In this document: piece by piece, positions 33,310-43,347 of the stretch | How the letters are laid out: the number at the start of each line of letters is the position of its first letter | Position numbering within the stretch: the stretch's first letter is position 1 | Assembly (NCBI GenBank): GCA_902766735.1 | Contig: CACXEU010000080.1 | Location: forward strand, 1-50,873 | Reading direction: 5' to 3' | DNA from: an uncultured Lachnospiraceae bacterium | Lineage (GTDB): Bacteria > Bacillota > Clostridia > Lachnospirales > Lachnospiraceae | Length of the DNA stretch: 50,873 bases | Notes under the pieces: model-generated | Seen by the model: only the letters and a program-made list of their open reading frames with translations | What the model was told of the DNA's origin: nothing | Database searches by the model: none | Program-made: the position numbers and the translations under genes

Positions 33310-35541
33310 TTACATATTAAAATCGTATTGTATACGAATATTTTTAAAATTCTGTGAACCATTTGTAATACCTTCCAAATAGTCCTTGATTGCCACCAGA
33401 TTTTGTCTTCTGTGATCTTTCAGGTAAATAACATTCCGGTACACATCCTTGATTTTACTCACCGGTGGAGTGGCTGGTCCAATCACCATCAGTTTCTCCA
33501 ACTGGTTTTCTTTGACTTTTCGAATGTGAACAAGCATCTCTTCCGTGGCAACGTCCAGTTCCTTCTTATTTTCTCCCATCAGCAGAACACACAACATATT
33601 TTCCACCGGTGGATACCCCATAAGACTGCGGTAAGCCATTTCCTCATCATAGAACGCCTGATAATCCTGAGCCGCTGCAGTCTGGATACTGTAATGATCC
33701 GGTGCGTAGGTCTGAATAATCGCATTTCCCGGCTTACTACCTCGGCCTGCTCTCCCTACCGCCTGACAAAGTAGCTGAAAGGTTCGCTCTGTGGCACGAA
33801 AGTCTGATTCATACAAGGACAGATCTGCTGCAATCACACCTACCAGTGTCACATTAGGGAAATCATGTCCCTTGACAATCATCTGGGTTCCAACCAGAAT
33901 GTCCGCTTTCCCATCAGCAAAGGCGGAAAGAATTTCTTCATGTCCTCCCTTTCCATTGGTAGTATCTGCATCCATCCGTAGTACCCTTGCTTGTGGGAAT
34001 TCCCTTCGCAGCATCGTTTCAATCTGTTGGGTTCCAATTCCGAACCCTCCCAAATACTTGGAACCACAGCTTGGGCACAATCCCGGCAAATCTTCCGTAT
34101 GTCCACAATAATGACAAATCAGTTTCCGATTACGATGAAGTTTCAACGTAACATCACAATGTGGGCATCGCAATGATTTTCCACAATCCCTACAGGAAAC
34201 AAACCCTGCATATCCCCGTCGGTTGATAAACAACATGGTCTGCTCTTTTTTCTGCAAACGTTCTTCCATCAATGTTTTTAATTCTTCACTGAAAATGGAC
34301 TTATTTCCTTTCTGTAATTCTTCCCTAAGGTCCACTACAGAAACCTCCGCCATTTTTCCTTTCCCACGCCGTGTTAATTGATGAAGCTTATACAATCCCT
34401 TTTCCGCCCGATAGAAGGATTCCATGGACGGTGTGGCAGAGCCTAGAACCAAAGTGGCTCCGGTGTCTGCGATTCGCTTTTGTGCCACCTCTATGGCATT
34501 GTACTTCGGCACTGATTCACTCTTATAGGCCCCCTCATGTTCCTCATCAATTACAATGAGCCCCAAATTTGAAAACGGAGTAAACAGTGCGGAACGAGGG
34601 CCAATCATGATTTTGATTTCACCGTTTTTTGCCCGTTCAAACTGATCGTATCGTTCTCCCTGGGAAAGCCTTGAATTAATAATGGATACCTGATTTCCAA
34701 ATCGTTTCGTGAATCGCATCACGGTCTGATAGGTCAAGGCTATTTCCGGAATCAGCACAATCACTGATTTTCCCTGCTGAATGGTGTAATCAATCAGTTC
34801 CATGTAGACTTCCGTCTTACCGCTTCCCGTCACACCATGAATCAGATGAATGTTCAGTTCCGGTTTCTTTTGAAAATCCATGGTTTTTCGGATATTTTCC
34901 ACCACGGACTTTTGCTCTTCATTTAATATAATTCCATAAGCCTTTGTTTCCACCTGCTCTACAGGGTTTCGATATTGCTTATTTTTTTCAATCTGAATAT
35001 CTCCCAGTTTTTCCATTGCCTTCAAGGTACTGTCAGAGATATTGAGTTTGTCCACCACCAGGCTTTTCGGAAGTCGTGGGGTGGTTTTTAATTCCTTCAG
35101 AAGTCGAACTCTTGCCCTGGCATTTTTCTTCTCATAAGCAGCAAGTTTTTCCGTAATTTCCGGTTCCGACAGATTCAAAACAATATTCGTCACTGTTCGT
35201 TCCTGAATCTTTCGCTTAACCGGAATCACCGTCTTTAACGCCTGGTTCATGGTGGAACCATAGTTTTCTTTAATCCACCATGCCAATTGAATTAACTGTC
35301 CTTCAATGGCGGTGGCATTCTCTTCCACGGAATCAATATATTTCATTTTCTGAATATCAAAGGATGGCTGCTCCACAATTTCAATGACATAACCGCGAAT
35401 CATTCGGTTTCCTCTTCCAAAAGGAATTTTCACAGAGCTTCCAACTTGAATCACATCCTCCAGTGCTTCCGGAATGATGTAACCAAAGGGACGATCTAAT
35501 TTTTCATGAGAAATATCAATGATAATATTTGCAAATTTCAA
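33310..35541 (-). CDS. priA: Primosomal replication restart helicase PriA
   Basis: PriA reloads the replisome at stalled forks. The 743-residue protein has an N-terminal DNA-binding domain (FANIIIDISHEKLDRPFGYIIPE), the helicase motifs GVTGSGKTEVY (Walker A), VIDEEHE (Walker B), GSATPSMES and QAVGRAGRG. A zinc-binding insert has eight cysteines (CRDCGKSLRCPHC ... CHYCG ... CPSCG). The start is TTG at 35541 behind GGAGGAGAAG. It follows folD by 33 nt and precedes def by 37 nt. Confidence 0.97.
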   Translation of the reverse strand: MKFANIIIDISHEKLDRPFGYIIPEALEDVIQVGSSVKIPFGRGNRMIRGYVIEIVEQPSFDIQKMKYIDSVEENATAIEGQLIQLAWWIKENYGSTMNQALKTVIPVKRKIQERTVTNIVLNLSEPEITEKLAAYEKKNARARVRLLKELKTTPRLPKSLVVDKLNISDSTLKAMEKLGDIQIEKNKQYRNPVEQVETKAYGIILNEEQKSVVENIRKTMDFQKKPELNIHLIHGVTGSGKTEVYMELIDYTIQQGKSVIVLIPEIALTYQTVMRFTKRFGNQVSIINSRLSQGERYDQFERAKNGEIKIMIGPRSALFTPFSNLGLIVIDEEHEGAYKSESVPKYNAIEVAQKRIADTGATLVLGSATPSMESFYRAEKGLYKLHQLTRRGKGKMAEVSVVDLREELQKGNKSIFSEELKTLMEERLQKKEQTMLFINRRGYAGFVSCRDCGKSLRCPHCDVTLKLHRNRKLICHYCGHTEDLPGLCPSCGSKYLGGFGIGTQQIETMLRREFPQARVLRMDADTTNGKGGHEEILSAFADGKADILVGTQMIVKGHDFPNVTLVGVIAADLSLYESDFRATERTFQLLCQAVGRAGRGSKPGNAIIQTYAPDHYSIQTAAAQDYQAFYDEEMAYRSLMGYPPVENMLCVLLMGENKKELDVATEEMLVHIRKVKENQLEKLMVIGPATPPVSKIKDVYRNVIYLKDHRRQNLVAIKDYLEGITNGSQNFKNIRIQYDFNM

Positions 35542-35574
35542 ATCTTCTCCTCCCTCTTTGACCTGTAAAAAAAA

Positions 35575-36420
35575 CTATTTGTTTAATTCAACGCTTCGCA
35601 GGCAGTTTACCATAAGCATGGTTACCGTCATTGGTCCAACACCACCCGGTACCGGTGTAATTGCGGAAGCAACCTTGGATACATCATCGAAATCCACGTC
35701 TCCACAAAGTTTTCCGTTTTCATCACGGTCCATTCCTACGTCAATGACAACTGCTCCTTCTTTCACATAATCCGCTGTAACGAATTTTGCTTTTCCGATT
35801 GCAGCTACAAGGATATCTGCTCTCTTAGTCACTTCCTTTAAGTCTGCTGTTCTGGAATGCGCAATGGTTACTGTGGCATTTTCACGAAGCATCAGAATTG
35901 CCATTGGCTTTCCTACGATGTTACTTCTTCCGATTACCACACATTCCTTGCCCTGCATATCAATATCAGAACGCTTCAGCATTTCAATGATTCCTGCCGG
36001 TGTACATGGAAGGAAGGAATCTTCTCCAATCACCATTTTTCCTACATTAACCGGATGGAATCCATCCACATCCTTCTTTGGATCAATGGCAAGAAGAATC
36101 TTACTTTCATCGATATGTTTTGGAAGTGGAAGCTGAACAAGGATTCCGTTTACGGAAGGATCTTCGTTTAATTCCTTCACGGTATTTAATAATTCTTCTT
36201 CGGTTGTTTCTTCCGGTAACGCTAAGGTTCTGGAAGTCACTCCAATGTATTCACAAGCTTTTTCCTTGTTTCTTACATAAACTGCAGAAGCCGGGTCATT
36301 TCCGACTTTTACAACAGCCATGGTAATTTCGATTCCCTGCTCCTTATAAGCAGCAACCTGTTTCTTTAATTCATCTTTAATCTGCAATGAAATTGCTTTT
36401 CCATCAATAATTTTAGCCAT
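35575..36420 (-). CDS. folD: Methylenetetrahydrofolate dehydrogenase / methenyltetrahydrofolate cyclohydrolase
   Basis: FolD interconverts 5,10-methylene-THF, methenyl-THF and 10-formyl-THF using NADP. The 281-residue protein has [22 protein letters not shown] with the catalytic tyrosine and lysine, the Rossmann signature [15 protein letters not shown] and the closing [14 protein letters not shown]. The ATG at 36420 has AGAGGATAAAG. With fhs upstream it forms the one-carbon entry step of anaerobic folate metabolism and supplies substrate for fmt three genes further on. Confidence 0.98.
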   Translation of the reverse strand: MAKIIDGKAISLQIKDELKKQVAAYKEQGIEITMAVVKVGNDPASAVYVRNKEKACEYIGVTSRTLALPEETTEEELLNTVKELNEDPSVNGILVQLPLPKHIDESKILLAIDPKKDVDGFHPVNVGKMVIGEDSFLPCTPAGIIEMLKRSDIDMQGKECVVIGRSNIVGKPMAILMLRENATVTIAHSRTADLKEVTKRADILVAAIGKAKFVTADYVKEGAVVIDVGMDRDENGKLCGDVDFDDVSKVASAITPVPGGVGPMTVTMLMVNCLRSVELNK

Positions 36421-36440
36421 ATCTTTATCCTCTCTGATTC

Positions 36441-38111
36441 TTAGAATAATCCTGTAATTTTACCATCATCTGTTAAATCAATTCCGAAGGCTGCCGGGCT
36501 CTTGGAAAGTCCTGGCATTGTCATGATGCTTCCGGTAATTGCTACAACGAATCCGGCACCTGCTGAAATGTAAACTTCACGGATATTGATTGTAAATCCG
36601 GTTGGTCTTCCCAACTTCTTCATGTCATCGGATAAGGAGTACTGTGTTTTCGCCATACATACCGGATAATCACCGTATCCCATATCTTCGATTTTCTTGA
36701 TTGCTGCATTGGCTTCCGGTGAATAAGTCACACCATCTGCTCCGTAGATTTCCTTTGCAACTGTTTCGATTTTTTCCTTAATGGATAATTCATCACTGTA
36801 AAGCGGTGCATAGTTTGACGGCTTTGTTTCAATGGTTTCGATAACCTTTTCTGCTAAAGCCACGCCACCTTCGCCACCTTTTGCCCAAACTTCTGCAAGA
36901 GCAAATTCGCAATTTCTTTCTTCACAGAAGTTCTTAATGAATTTATATTCTGCGTCAGTATCTGTAATAAACTGGTTCAGTGTTACCACTACAGGAACAC
37001 CGAATTTCTGAAGGTTTTCAATGTGCTTTTCAAGGTTTACAATTCCCTTTGCCAACGCATCCAGATTTTCTTCGGAAAGATTTTCTTTTGCCACACCACC
37101 GTTATATTTCAATGCACGAACTGTCGCAACCAATACCACACAATCCGGTTTTAATCCGGCTTTTCTACACTTGATGTCAAGGAACTTCTCTGCTCCAAGA
37201 TCTGCACCGAATCCAGCTTCTGTGATTACGTAATCTGCCATCTTTAATGCTGTCTTTGTTGCCTTAACAGAATTACATCCGTGTGCAATATTTGCGAATG
37301 GTCCACCGTGCACTAATGCCGGAGTATGTTCCAGGGTCTGAATCAGGTTTGGCTTCATAGCATCCTTTAATAATGCTGCCATAGAACCAACGGCCTTGAT
37401 GTCTTTTGCTGTAACCGGCTGTCCATCATAGGTGTAAGCCAGAACGATCTTACCAAGACGCTCCTTTAAGTCTGCATAGTCTGTTGCAAGACAAAGGATT
37501 GCCATAATTTCTGAAGCAACAGTGATTACGAAGTGGTCTTCTCTTACCACACCGTCCACTTTTCTCCCCAAACCAACAATAATATTTCTTAATACTCTGT
37601 CATTAATATCTACACATCGCTTCCAAACAACCTGGTTTGGATCAATGTTTAATTCGTTTCCCTGCTGGATGGAATTATCCAACATTGCAGCACAAAGGTT
37701 ATTTGCAGCAGTAATCGCATGAAAGTCTCCTGTAAAATGAAGATTTAAATCTTCCATCGGAACGACCTGAGCGTATCCACCACCTGCAGCACCACCTTTA
37801 ATTCCAAAGCAAGGTCCAAGAGATGGTTCTCTTAACGCAATCACAGCTTTCTTATCTAATTTTCCGAAAGCTTCTCCTAATCCAACAGTAACTGTGGTTT
37901 TTCCTTCTCCTGCAGGTGTTGGATTGATTGCTGTTACAAGAATCAGTTTTCCATCTGGACGGTCCTTGATTTTTTCAAAATATTCATTGGAAATCTTTGC
38001 TTTATACTTTCCGTATAATTCTAAATCATCCTCTGTCATTCCTAATCCTGCTGCTACTTCTTTAATTGGCTTCATTACCGCTTCCTGCGCGATTTCAATA
38101 TCACTCTTCAT
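36441..38111 (-). CDS. fhs: Formate--tetrahydrofolate ligase
   Basis: Fhs makes 10-formyl-THF from formate, THF and ATP. The 556-residue protein has the ATP loop [17 protein letters not shown], the [37 protein letters not shown] core (given in parts: [10 protein letters not shown] then [15 protein letters not shown]) and [13 protein letters not shown]. The ATG at 38111 has AAGGAGG and overlaps the ftsK end by 11 nt; ten upstream codons inside ftsK are not needed. The enzyme is typical of anaerobes that use formate as a one-carbon source. Confidence 0.98.
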   Translation of the reverse strand: MKSDIEIAQEAVMKPIKEVAAGLGMTEDDLELYGKYKAKISNEYFEKIKDRPDGKLILVTAINPTPAGEGKTTVTVGLGEAFGKLDKKAVIALREPSLGPCFGIKGGAAGGGYAQVVPMEDLNLHFTGDFHAITAANNLCAAMLDNSIQQGNELNIDPNQVVWKRCVDINDRVLRNIIVGLGRKVDGVVREDHFVITVASEIMAILCLATDYADLKERLGKIVLAYTYDGQPVTAKDIKAVGSMAALLKDAMKPNLIQTLEHTPALVHGGPFANIAHGCNSVKATKTALKMADYVITEAGFGADLGAEKFLDIKCRKAGLKPDCVVLVATVRALKYNGGVAKENLSEENLDALAKGIVNLEKHIENLQKFGVPVVVTLNQFITDTDAEYKFIKNFCEERNCEFALAEVWAKGGEGGVALAEKVIETIETKPSNYAPLYSDELSIKEKIETVAKEIYGADGVTYSPEANAAIKKIEDMGYGDYPVCMAKTQYSLSDDMKKLGRPTGFTINIREVYISAGAGFVVAITGSIMTMPGLSKSPAAFGIDLTDDGKITGLF

Positions 38112-40716
38112 TCGTTGTTCCTCCTTGTAATAACCCTTCAAATTGTTCCATGCTCATGATGACCTTTCGTGGTTTATTGACTTCTTCCTGTCCAACCACA
38201 CCGGCATCATAAAGCTGTTCCATAACTCTGGCGGCTCTGTTAAAGCCGACTTTAAATTGTCGCTGAATCATACTGGTTGACCCCTTTTGTTTTTCAATAC
38301 AAAGTCGACCTGCCTCTGCAAAGATTGGGTCTCGCTCATCTCCGCCTCCGGCTGATACTTCCTGGTCGCTGACCAGTTTTGCATCAATCGAGGTATCATA
38401 CTCTGCTTCACCACTATGATCTATGATATAGCGTACCGTTTCTGCGATTTCTCCTTCAGAAACATACGCTCCCTGTAATCGTACCGGTTTTACATAACCT
38501 GCCGGATAAAACAGCATATCACCATTTCCCAACAGCTTTTCCGCCCCATACATATCAATGATGGTTCTGGAGTCTGTACCGGATGCTACTGTCAATGCCA
38601 CTCGGGATGGGATGTTTGCCTTAATCAAGCCGGTAATGACATCCACGGAAGGTCTCTGGGTTGCAATGACCATATGAATTCCCGCTGCTCTGGCAAGCTG
38701 TGCCAGACGACAGATTGCTTCTTCTACTTCTTTGGCTGCTACCATCATTAAGTCAGCCAACTCGTCGATAATAATCAGAATCTGTGGCATCTTCTCCGGT
38801 GCTTCTCCATCTGCCGGGAAATCACCGCTGGCAACCTTGGCATTATAGCTTCCAATATCCTTTGCCCCAAGGTTTGCAAACTTTTTATATCGGGTCGTCA
38901 TTTCTGCCACTGCCCAATTTAAAATTCCCGCTGCCTTTTTCGGGTCCGTTACCACATCATAAAGCAAATGTGGAATTTTATTGTATACCTGGAATTCCAC
39001 CACCTTCGGGTCAATCACAATTAATCGAACCTCTTCCGGAGTGCTCCGGTAAAGAATACTCATTAAAATCGAATTCGTAAATACGGATTTACCGGAACCG
39101 GTAGTTCCTGCAATCAGCATATGTGGCATTTTTGCAATATCCGCCACCACGACACGACCGGCAATGTCCTTTCCTGCCGGAAATGCCAGTTTCGATTTAT
39201 GACTCTTCAAATCCGGTGAATTCAATAATTCCTTTAAGTAAACCGGATCTCTTCCTTCATTTGGAATTTCAATTCCCACGGCAGCCTTCCCCGGAATCGG
39301 TGCTTCGATTCGAATATCCGCTGCCGCCATATTTAATTTAATATCATCTGTCAGTCCGGTAATTCTGCTAACCTTGGTTCCTAATTCCGGTTGCAATTCA
39401 TACCGAGTCACCGATGGTCCTTTGCTAACATTGGTTACTTCCACATTGACGCCGAAGTTTGCTAAAACCTGTTTCAGTTTATTGGCAGTAGCCATCAACT
39501 CAGCCTTTGTGGTACCACTCTTGCCTCCAGGATTGTCCTTTAAGAGGGAATACGGTGGTTTCTTATAAACCATTTTCTTCTTCGTTGGTGCAATGATTTT
39601 TCCCTCATTGGACGCTTTCTTCTGAATTTCTGTCACAGCGTCCGGAGTAATCTGACCATCCGCATCCGGTGTCTGTGCACTTCCATCGCTTCCACCCATT
39701 CCATAAGGTTTTCTGTTCATGGCAGTTTTTGCTTCCTCGCTGACAATCACGCGTTCCTTTGGTTGGAATTCTCCATCTGTAGCATGTTCGGAAGCTTTTG
39801 GAGGTTCTTCCAAACCTTCTATTTTCATTTGCTTGGATGGTTTCTTAGCATTGTAAGTATAAATCTCTGGATCCTGAATTGGCTCTTCCTTTGGTTCCTC
39901 ATCAAATCCTTCGATATGTATTTCATGGACCTCCTGAAGAGAATCCTTTTTCTTCGTGTTTTGATCTGCTCCCGGTGTAATGGTTGTATCACCAAAATCC
40001 ACGCCCACTACTCGCGCTCTGTTTCTTGCCTGACGTTTTTCTTCCCGTCTCTTCTCCCGAAGAATCTGATTTTCTTCCCGACGGATTGCCGCTTCTTCCT
40101 TGGCATTTTCCAAAGCATATTGTCCTTTATCCTTCAGGCCATCCATAATTGACTTTTCCGTTAGTACTACCAAACAGATAATTAGCAAAATGATTACCAA
40201 CAGATAAGCGCCAACAATTCCAAGGCCACTGCAAAAGACTCGTCCTAAGGCTCCACCAATCCATCCGCCTCCGAATTCTCCACGGGAAGCATTTTCATAA
40301 AAGTATGACAATTCTCCGGTAGCGCTTCCATAACTTAATAGATGTAACAAGATACAAAGGTCCACATACAGTAAAACAATACCGGATACTTTAACGAATA
40401 CTCTTGTGTTCACTTCATTAAATGCGATAAATCCAACCGAAACTACAAGAATGATTGGAAAGATATATCCCAGAGTTCCAAAGCATCCCAACATTACGCT
40501 GCGGAAAACATTTCCCACATAACCACAGATTCCAAAATTGCTCAGGAACAGGAATATGGAAATTGCAAGAAATACCCATACAGCAATTTCTGCCCTTAAC
40601 TTTTTTCTCTTTTCCAATTCTGCCTTTGTGATTCTGCGAGAGGATTTCTTTTTTGAATTGCTTCTGCTTTTCGTATTTGATTTTTTGGCTCCACTTTTCT
40701 TTTTTGTATTCGCCAA
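38101..40716 (-). CDS. DNA translocase FtsK/SpoIIIE
   Basis: This is a septal DNA pump that clears trapped chromosome and, in sporulating cells, packs the forespore chromosome. The 871-residue protein has a lysine-rich N-terminus, four membrane segments (about 40-190), a charged linker (about 200-380), the motor with Walker [15 protein letters not shown] and Walker [14 protein letters not shown], and a C-terminal winged-helix gamma domain ([27 protein letters not shown]). The start is TTG at 40716 behind AGGTGAAGAGAG. tepA lies nearby upstream, as it does beside spoIIIE in B. subtilis, which favours the SpoIIIE role. Confidence 0.95.
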   Translation of the reverse strand: MANTKKKSGAKKSNTKSRSNSKKKSSRRITKAELEKRKKLRAEIAVWVFLAISIFLFLSNFGICGYVGNVFRSVMLGCFGTLGYIFPIILVVSVGFIAFNEVNTRVFVKVSGIVLLYVDLCILLHLLSYGSATGELSYFYENASRGEFGGGWIGGALGRVFCSGLGIVGAYLLVIILLIICLVVLTEKSIMDGLKDKGQYALENAKEEAAIRREENQILREKRREEKRQARNRARVVGVDFGDTTITPGADQNTKKKDSLQEVHEIHIEGFDEEPKEEPIQDPEIYTYNAKKPSKQMKIEGLEEPPKASEHATDGEFQPKERVIVSEEAKTAMNRKPYGMGGSDGSAQTPDADGQITPDAVTEIQKKASNEGKIIAPTKKKMVYKKPPYSLLKDNPGGKSGTTKAELMATANKLKQVLANFGVNVEVTNVSKGPSVTRYELQPELGTKVSRITGLTDDIKLNMAAADIRIEAPIPGKAAVGIEIPNEGRDPVYLKELLNSPDLKSHKSKLAFPAGKDIAGRVVVADIAKMPHMLIAGTTGSGKSVFTNSILMSILYRSTPEEVRLIVIDPKVVEFQVYNKIPHLLYDVVTDPKKAAGILNWAVAEMTTRYKKFANLGAKDIGSYNAKVASGDFPADGEAPEKMPQILIIIDELADLMMVAAKEVEEAICRLAQLARAAGIHMVIATQRPSVDVITGLIKANIPSRVALTVASGTDSRTIIDMYGAEKLLGNGDMLFYPAGYVKPVRLQGAYVSEGEIAETVRYIIDHSGEAEYDTSIDAKLVSDQEVSAGGGDERDPIFAEAGRLCIEKQKGSTSMIQRQFKVGFNRAARVMEQLYDAGVVGQEEVNKPRKVIMSMEQFEGLLQGGTTNEE

Positions 40717-40750
40717 CTCTCTTCACCTCAATAATTTCTTCGAATCCACT

Positions 40751-41623
40751 CTATTCCACAATAAACGCTGCCACAATTGCCACGAGGCCGACGATTGCAC
40801 AATAGATTGAAAAATATTTAAACTGTTTATTTCTGACAATGACCAGCATCGTCTTTATACAGATGTATCCTACCACTGCCGCCGCAATCGCACCTGCAAT
40901 GTATCCTGCCGGACTGGTCGCCGCAATATCATTTTTCATATCCGGAACCTTAAAAACTGCAGCGCCTAAAATAGCCGGAATCGACATAATGAAAGAATAT
41001 TTCACTGCAAAGTCTCGCTTCAGTCCGCAAAGCAAACCAGCTGTAATGGTAGTTCCTGAACGGGAAAGTCCCGGAAGGGTTGCAATTCCCTGACACACAC
41101 CGATAAATCCTGCATTGGCATAGGTAGTCTTCTTCGGTGTCTTATCTCCATCTTCTAACTGATCTGATACATAAAGCAATACTGCTGTCACAATCAGACA
41201 GATTCCCGGAACCAGAAGGGATGTAGCTGCATCATCAATCAGTTTTTCTCCCATCACACCAATAATTCCTGTAGGTATGGTTGATACAATTACCAGCATA
41301 GCAAACTTTCTATAGGATGAGTTGATCACCTTTCGGTAATTCGGCTCACGAAGCCCTCTTTTTTCAATAATCCATTCAGCCAGATTATGAAAAGAATCCA
41401 CCAAAATCCCAATTCCATCCGAAATCAATTTTGCAATATCTTTCCAGTATACAATAAATACCGCTAACAAGGTTCCTAAGTGCAGAAACACATCAAAGGA
41501 TGTTCCCACGTCTGCCATATGAAAAACCTTCTTAAAAATTGCCAGATGTCCCGAGCTACTAACCGGAAGGAACTCTGTCACTCCCTGTATAATTCCCATT
41601 AAAATTGCTTTAAAAATACTCAT
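40751..41623 (-). CDS. uppP: Undecaprenyl-diphosphate phosphatase
   Basis: UppP (BacA) dephosphorylates C55-PP so that the lipid carrier can be reused for cell-wall synthesis; overproduction confers bacitracin resistance. The 290-residue protein has about eight membrane segments and the two active-site motifs: GIIQGVTEFLPVSSSGHLAI (residues 10-29) and PGLSRSGTTITAGLLCG. The ATG at 41623 has AGGAGAACAC. It is the first gene of the long operon and has a good promoter. Confidence 0.97.
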   Translation of the reverse strand: MSIFKAILMGIIQGVTEFLPVSSSGHLAIFKKVFHMADVGTSFDVFLHLGTLLAVFIVYWKDIAKLISDGIGILVDSFHNLAEWIIEKRGLREPNYRKVINSSYRKFAMLVIVSTIPTGIIGVMGEKLIDDAATSLLVPGICLIVTAVLLYVSDQLEDGDKTPKKTTYANAGFIGVCQGIATLPGLSRSGTTITAGLLCGLKRDFAVKYSFIMSIPAILGAAVFKVPDMKNDIAATSPAGYIAGAIAAAVVGYICIKTMLVIVRNKQFKYFSIYCAIVGLVAIVAAFIVE

Positions 41624-41663
41624 TGTGTTCTCCTATCTTCTTAAATGACCATAGTCGTTTAAT

Positions 41664-41692
41664 ATTTTACTATTTTTTGATTATTTATTCAA
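41664..41692 (-). promoter_or_regulatory. Promoter of the uppP-to-GIY-YIG operon
   Basis: On the minus strand TTGAAT (41692-41687) is followed after 17 bp by TAAAAT (41669-41664). It lies about 40 bp before the uppP start, directly after the tepA terminator. Confidence 0.75.
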
Positions 41693-41709
41693 GGAAAACA
41701 ACAAATATG

Positions 41710-41750
41710 CCACAAAGAGAAAGACTCACCTTTCGGCAAGTCTTTTCTCT
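41710..41750 (-). terminator. Terminator of tepA
   Basis: AGAGAAAAGACTTGCC pairs with GGTGAGTCTTTCTCT around a GAAA tetraloop (41716-41750), with one bulge and two wobble pairs. It is followed on the minus strand by a weak TTG tail. Confidence 0.65.
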
Positions 41751-41751
41751 C

Positions 41752-42402
41752 TTATGACTGTTTCTTTTCTATCATGCAATAAAGTTTTCTCAAGGCACTT
41801 TTCAAATCTCCCAGTTCATTAATAATCCCCTCGTCCACAGACTGTTTTCCCACCAAAATACTTCCTACATCCTTTGTAAGAATTTCGGTTTCTTTCATCA
41901 GTTCCGTGAACCGCTCTTCTGTTATATTACTATGATGGGTGACAAACCAGTTAATCCGTTCCTGTATTTTCTGAAAATAGCGAAACGTCTGATTCACCCC
42001 GATAAAGGTTCCGTCCATTCGTACTGGATGTACCACCATGGTTCCCGTCTCCACAATCATGGAATAATCTGCTGCAACTGCCAGCGGAATTCCAATAGAA
42101 TGGCTCCCTCCCAGAACCAACGACACCGTAGGTTTGCTAAGCCCTGCTATCATCTCTGCAATGGCCAGACCGCACTCCACGTCTCCTCCTACCGTATTAA
42201 TAATAATGAGCACCCCTTCAATTTCTTCATCATCCTCGATTTTCGCCAACTGTGGTAGCAGGTGCTCATATTTCGTTGCCTTCATCCCGGAAGCCAGTTG
42301 CTCATGTCCTTCCACCTCTCCAATAATGCTAATCAACTGAATATTCTTTCCGGCTCGATTCTGATCCAGTTTCTCCTGTCCATACTCTTTTTCTCTATCC
42401 AT
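41752..42402 (-). CDS. tepA: ClpP-like serine protease TepA (translocation-enhancing protein)
   Basis: The 216-residue protein belongs to the ClpP/SppA crotonase-like fold. It shows EGVLIIINTVGGDVECGLAIAEMI, the nucleophile serine in LVLGGSHSIGIPLAVAAD and the catalytic histidine in MVVHPVRM. In B. subtilis TepA degrades remnant signal peptides or membrane fragments and was named for enhancing protein translocation. The ATG at 42402 uses GGAGG six nt upstream. That site lies inside the 3' arm of a 10-bp hairpin. Confidence 0.9.
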   Translation of the reverse strand: MDREKEYGQEKLDQNRAGKNIQLISIIGEVEGHEQLASGMKATKYEHLLPQLAKIEDDEEIEGVLIIINTVGGDVECGLAIAEMIAGLSKPTVSLVLGGSHSIGIPLAVAADYSMIVETGTMVVHPVRMDGTFIGVNQTFRYFQKIQERINWFVTHHSNITEERFTELMKETEILTKDVGSILVGKQSVDEGIINELGDLKSALRKLYCMIEKKQS

Positions 42403-42432
42403 AAAAAACCTCCATACTTTGTAGTATGGAGG
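42403..42432 (-). terminator. Terminator-like hairpin containing the tepA ribosome binding site
   Basis: On the minus strand CCTCCATACT pairs perfectly with AGTATGGAGG (10 bp, loop ACAA), followed by TTTTTT and then the tepA ATG. The GGAGG of tepA is the end of the 3' arm. The structure could terminate hisA transcription, mask tepA translation, or both. Confidence 0.75.
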
Positions 42433-42459
42433 AGATGTTCTTTTTTATTCTTTTTCGAA

Positions 42460-42558
42460 TGCATAGACTTCTGTTTTTTATGCGTGTTCTATGCATCCGA
42501 TTCAATATTTTTTCACGTCCATTGCATAGATTCAAACCACTTATGCTTTTTCTATGCA
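42460..42558. repeat. Two 36-nt hairpins with identical TGCATAGA/TCTATGCA ends
   Basis: Segments 42460-42495 and 42523-42558 are each exactly 36 nt, begin TGCATAGA and end TCTATGCA, giving an 8-bp stem. Both also share an inner (T)TATGC close to the right arm. Their starts are 63 bp apart. They fill the gap between hisA and the tepA hairpin. Confidence 0.8.
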
Positions 42559-42564
42559 CTTCAC

Positions 42565-43335
42565 TTAGCGAACATCTTTCACCATGTCGTACGAGAGGTT
42601 TCCGCCAAACAAATCCAGTGCACTTCCAATGGTGAAATCCAGTTTTCTGTCGCACAACTCCCCAAAACGTTCAATCTGTTCCATAGAAGCAATTCCTCCG
42701 GCATAAGTTATGGAATTTCCGTCATACTTTGCCAAAAGTTTTACCAGAGCTTCTTCCATTCCGGAACCCATTCCTTCCACATCCACGCCGTGAACCAGAA
42801 ATTCATCACAGTAGTCCCCTAATTTTTCCAGCATTTCCACTGAAACTTTCTCCTCGGTAAATTTCTGCCAGCGATCGGTCACAATATAGTAATCCCCTTC
42901 TTTTTTTCTGCAGCTCAAATCTAGGACGATATGTTCTTTTCCTACTGCTGCAACCAGTTTTTCTAAATTGTCATAATCAACTTTTCCATCACGGAACACG
43001 AAAGACGTCACGATTACATGAGATGCTCCTGCTTCAATAAATTCTTTTGCATTTCCATCATTGATACCACCACCAATCTGCATACCACCAGGATAGGCTT
43101 TCAAGGCGCTGACTGCCTGAGCTTTCGTTGCTTCAAAAAACTCAGAATCCTTATGATTTAAAATAATGATGTGACCGCCTTTCAAACCGTCATTTTCATA
43201 TAGTTTTGCAAAATCACAAGCATTTCGTTCTGATACAAAATTCTCTGTTGCCTGGTTTCCTTCATCTTTCAAACTCCCCCCAACCAGTTGTTTCACTTTT
43301 CCGTTATGAATATCAATACATGGTCTAAACTTCAT
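42565..43335 (-). CDS. hisA: HisA, eukaryotic-type ProFAR isomerase
   Basis: HisA isomerises ProFAR to PRFAR in histidine biosynthesis. The 256-residue TIM barrel starts MKFRPCIDIHNGKVKQLVGG, with the catalytic Asp in CIDIHNGK. It contains QIGGGINDGNAKEF, IVLDLSCRK, FLVHGVDVEGMGSG and a late IGSALDLFGGNL. These last blocks match the fungal/plant HIS6 type rather than the usual bacterial HisA. The ATG at 43335 has AGGAGTG. No other his gene is nearby, so it acts apart from any his operon in this window. Confidence 0.9.
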   Translation of the reverse strand: MKFRPCIDIHNGKVKQLVGGSLKDEGNQATENFVSERNACDFAKLYENDGLKGGHIIILNHKDSEFFEATKAQAVSALKAYPGGMQIGGGINDGNAKEFIEAGASHVIVTSFVFRDGKVDYDNLEKLVAAVGKEHIVLDLSCRKKEGDYYIVTDRWQKFTEEKVSVEMLEKLGDYCDEFLVHGVDVEGMGSGMEEALVKLLAKYDGNSITYAGGIASMEQIERFGELCDRKLDFTIGSALDLFGGNLSYDMVKDVR

Positions 43336-43347
43336 AATTTTCACTCC

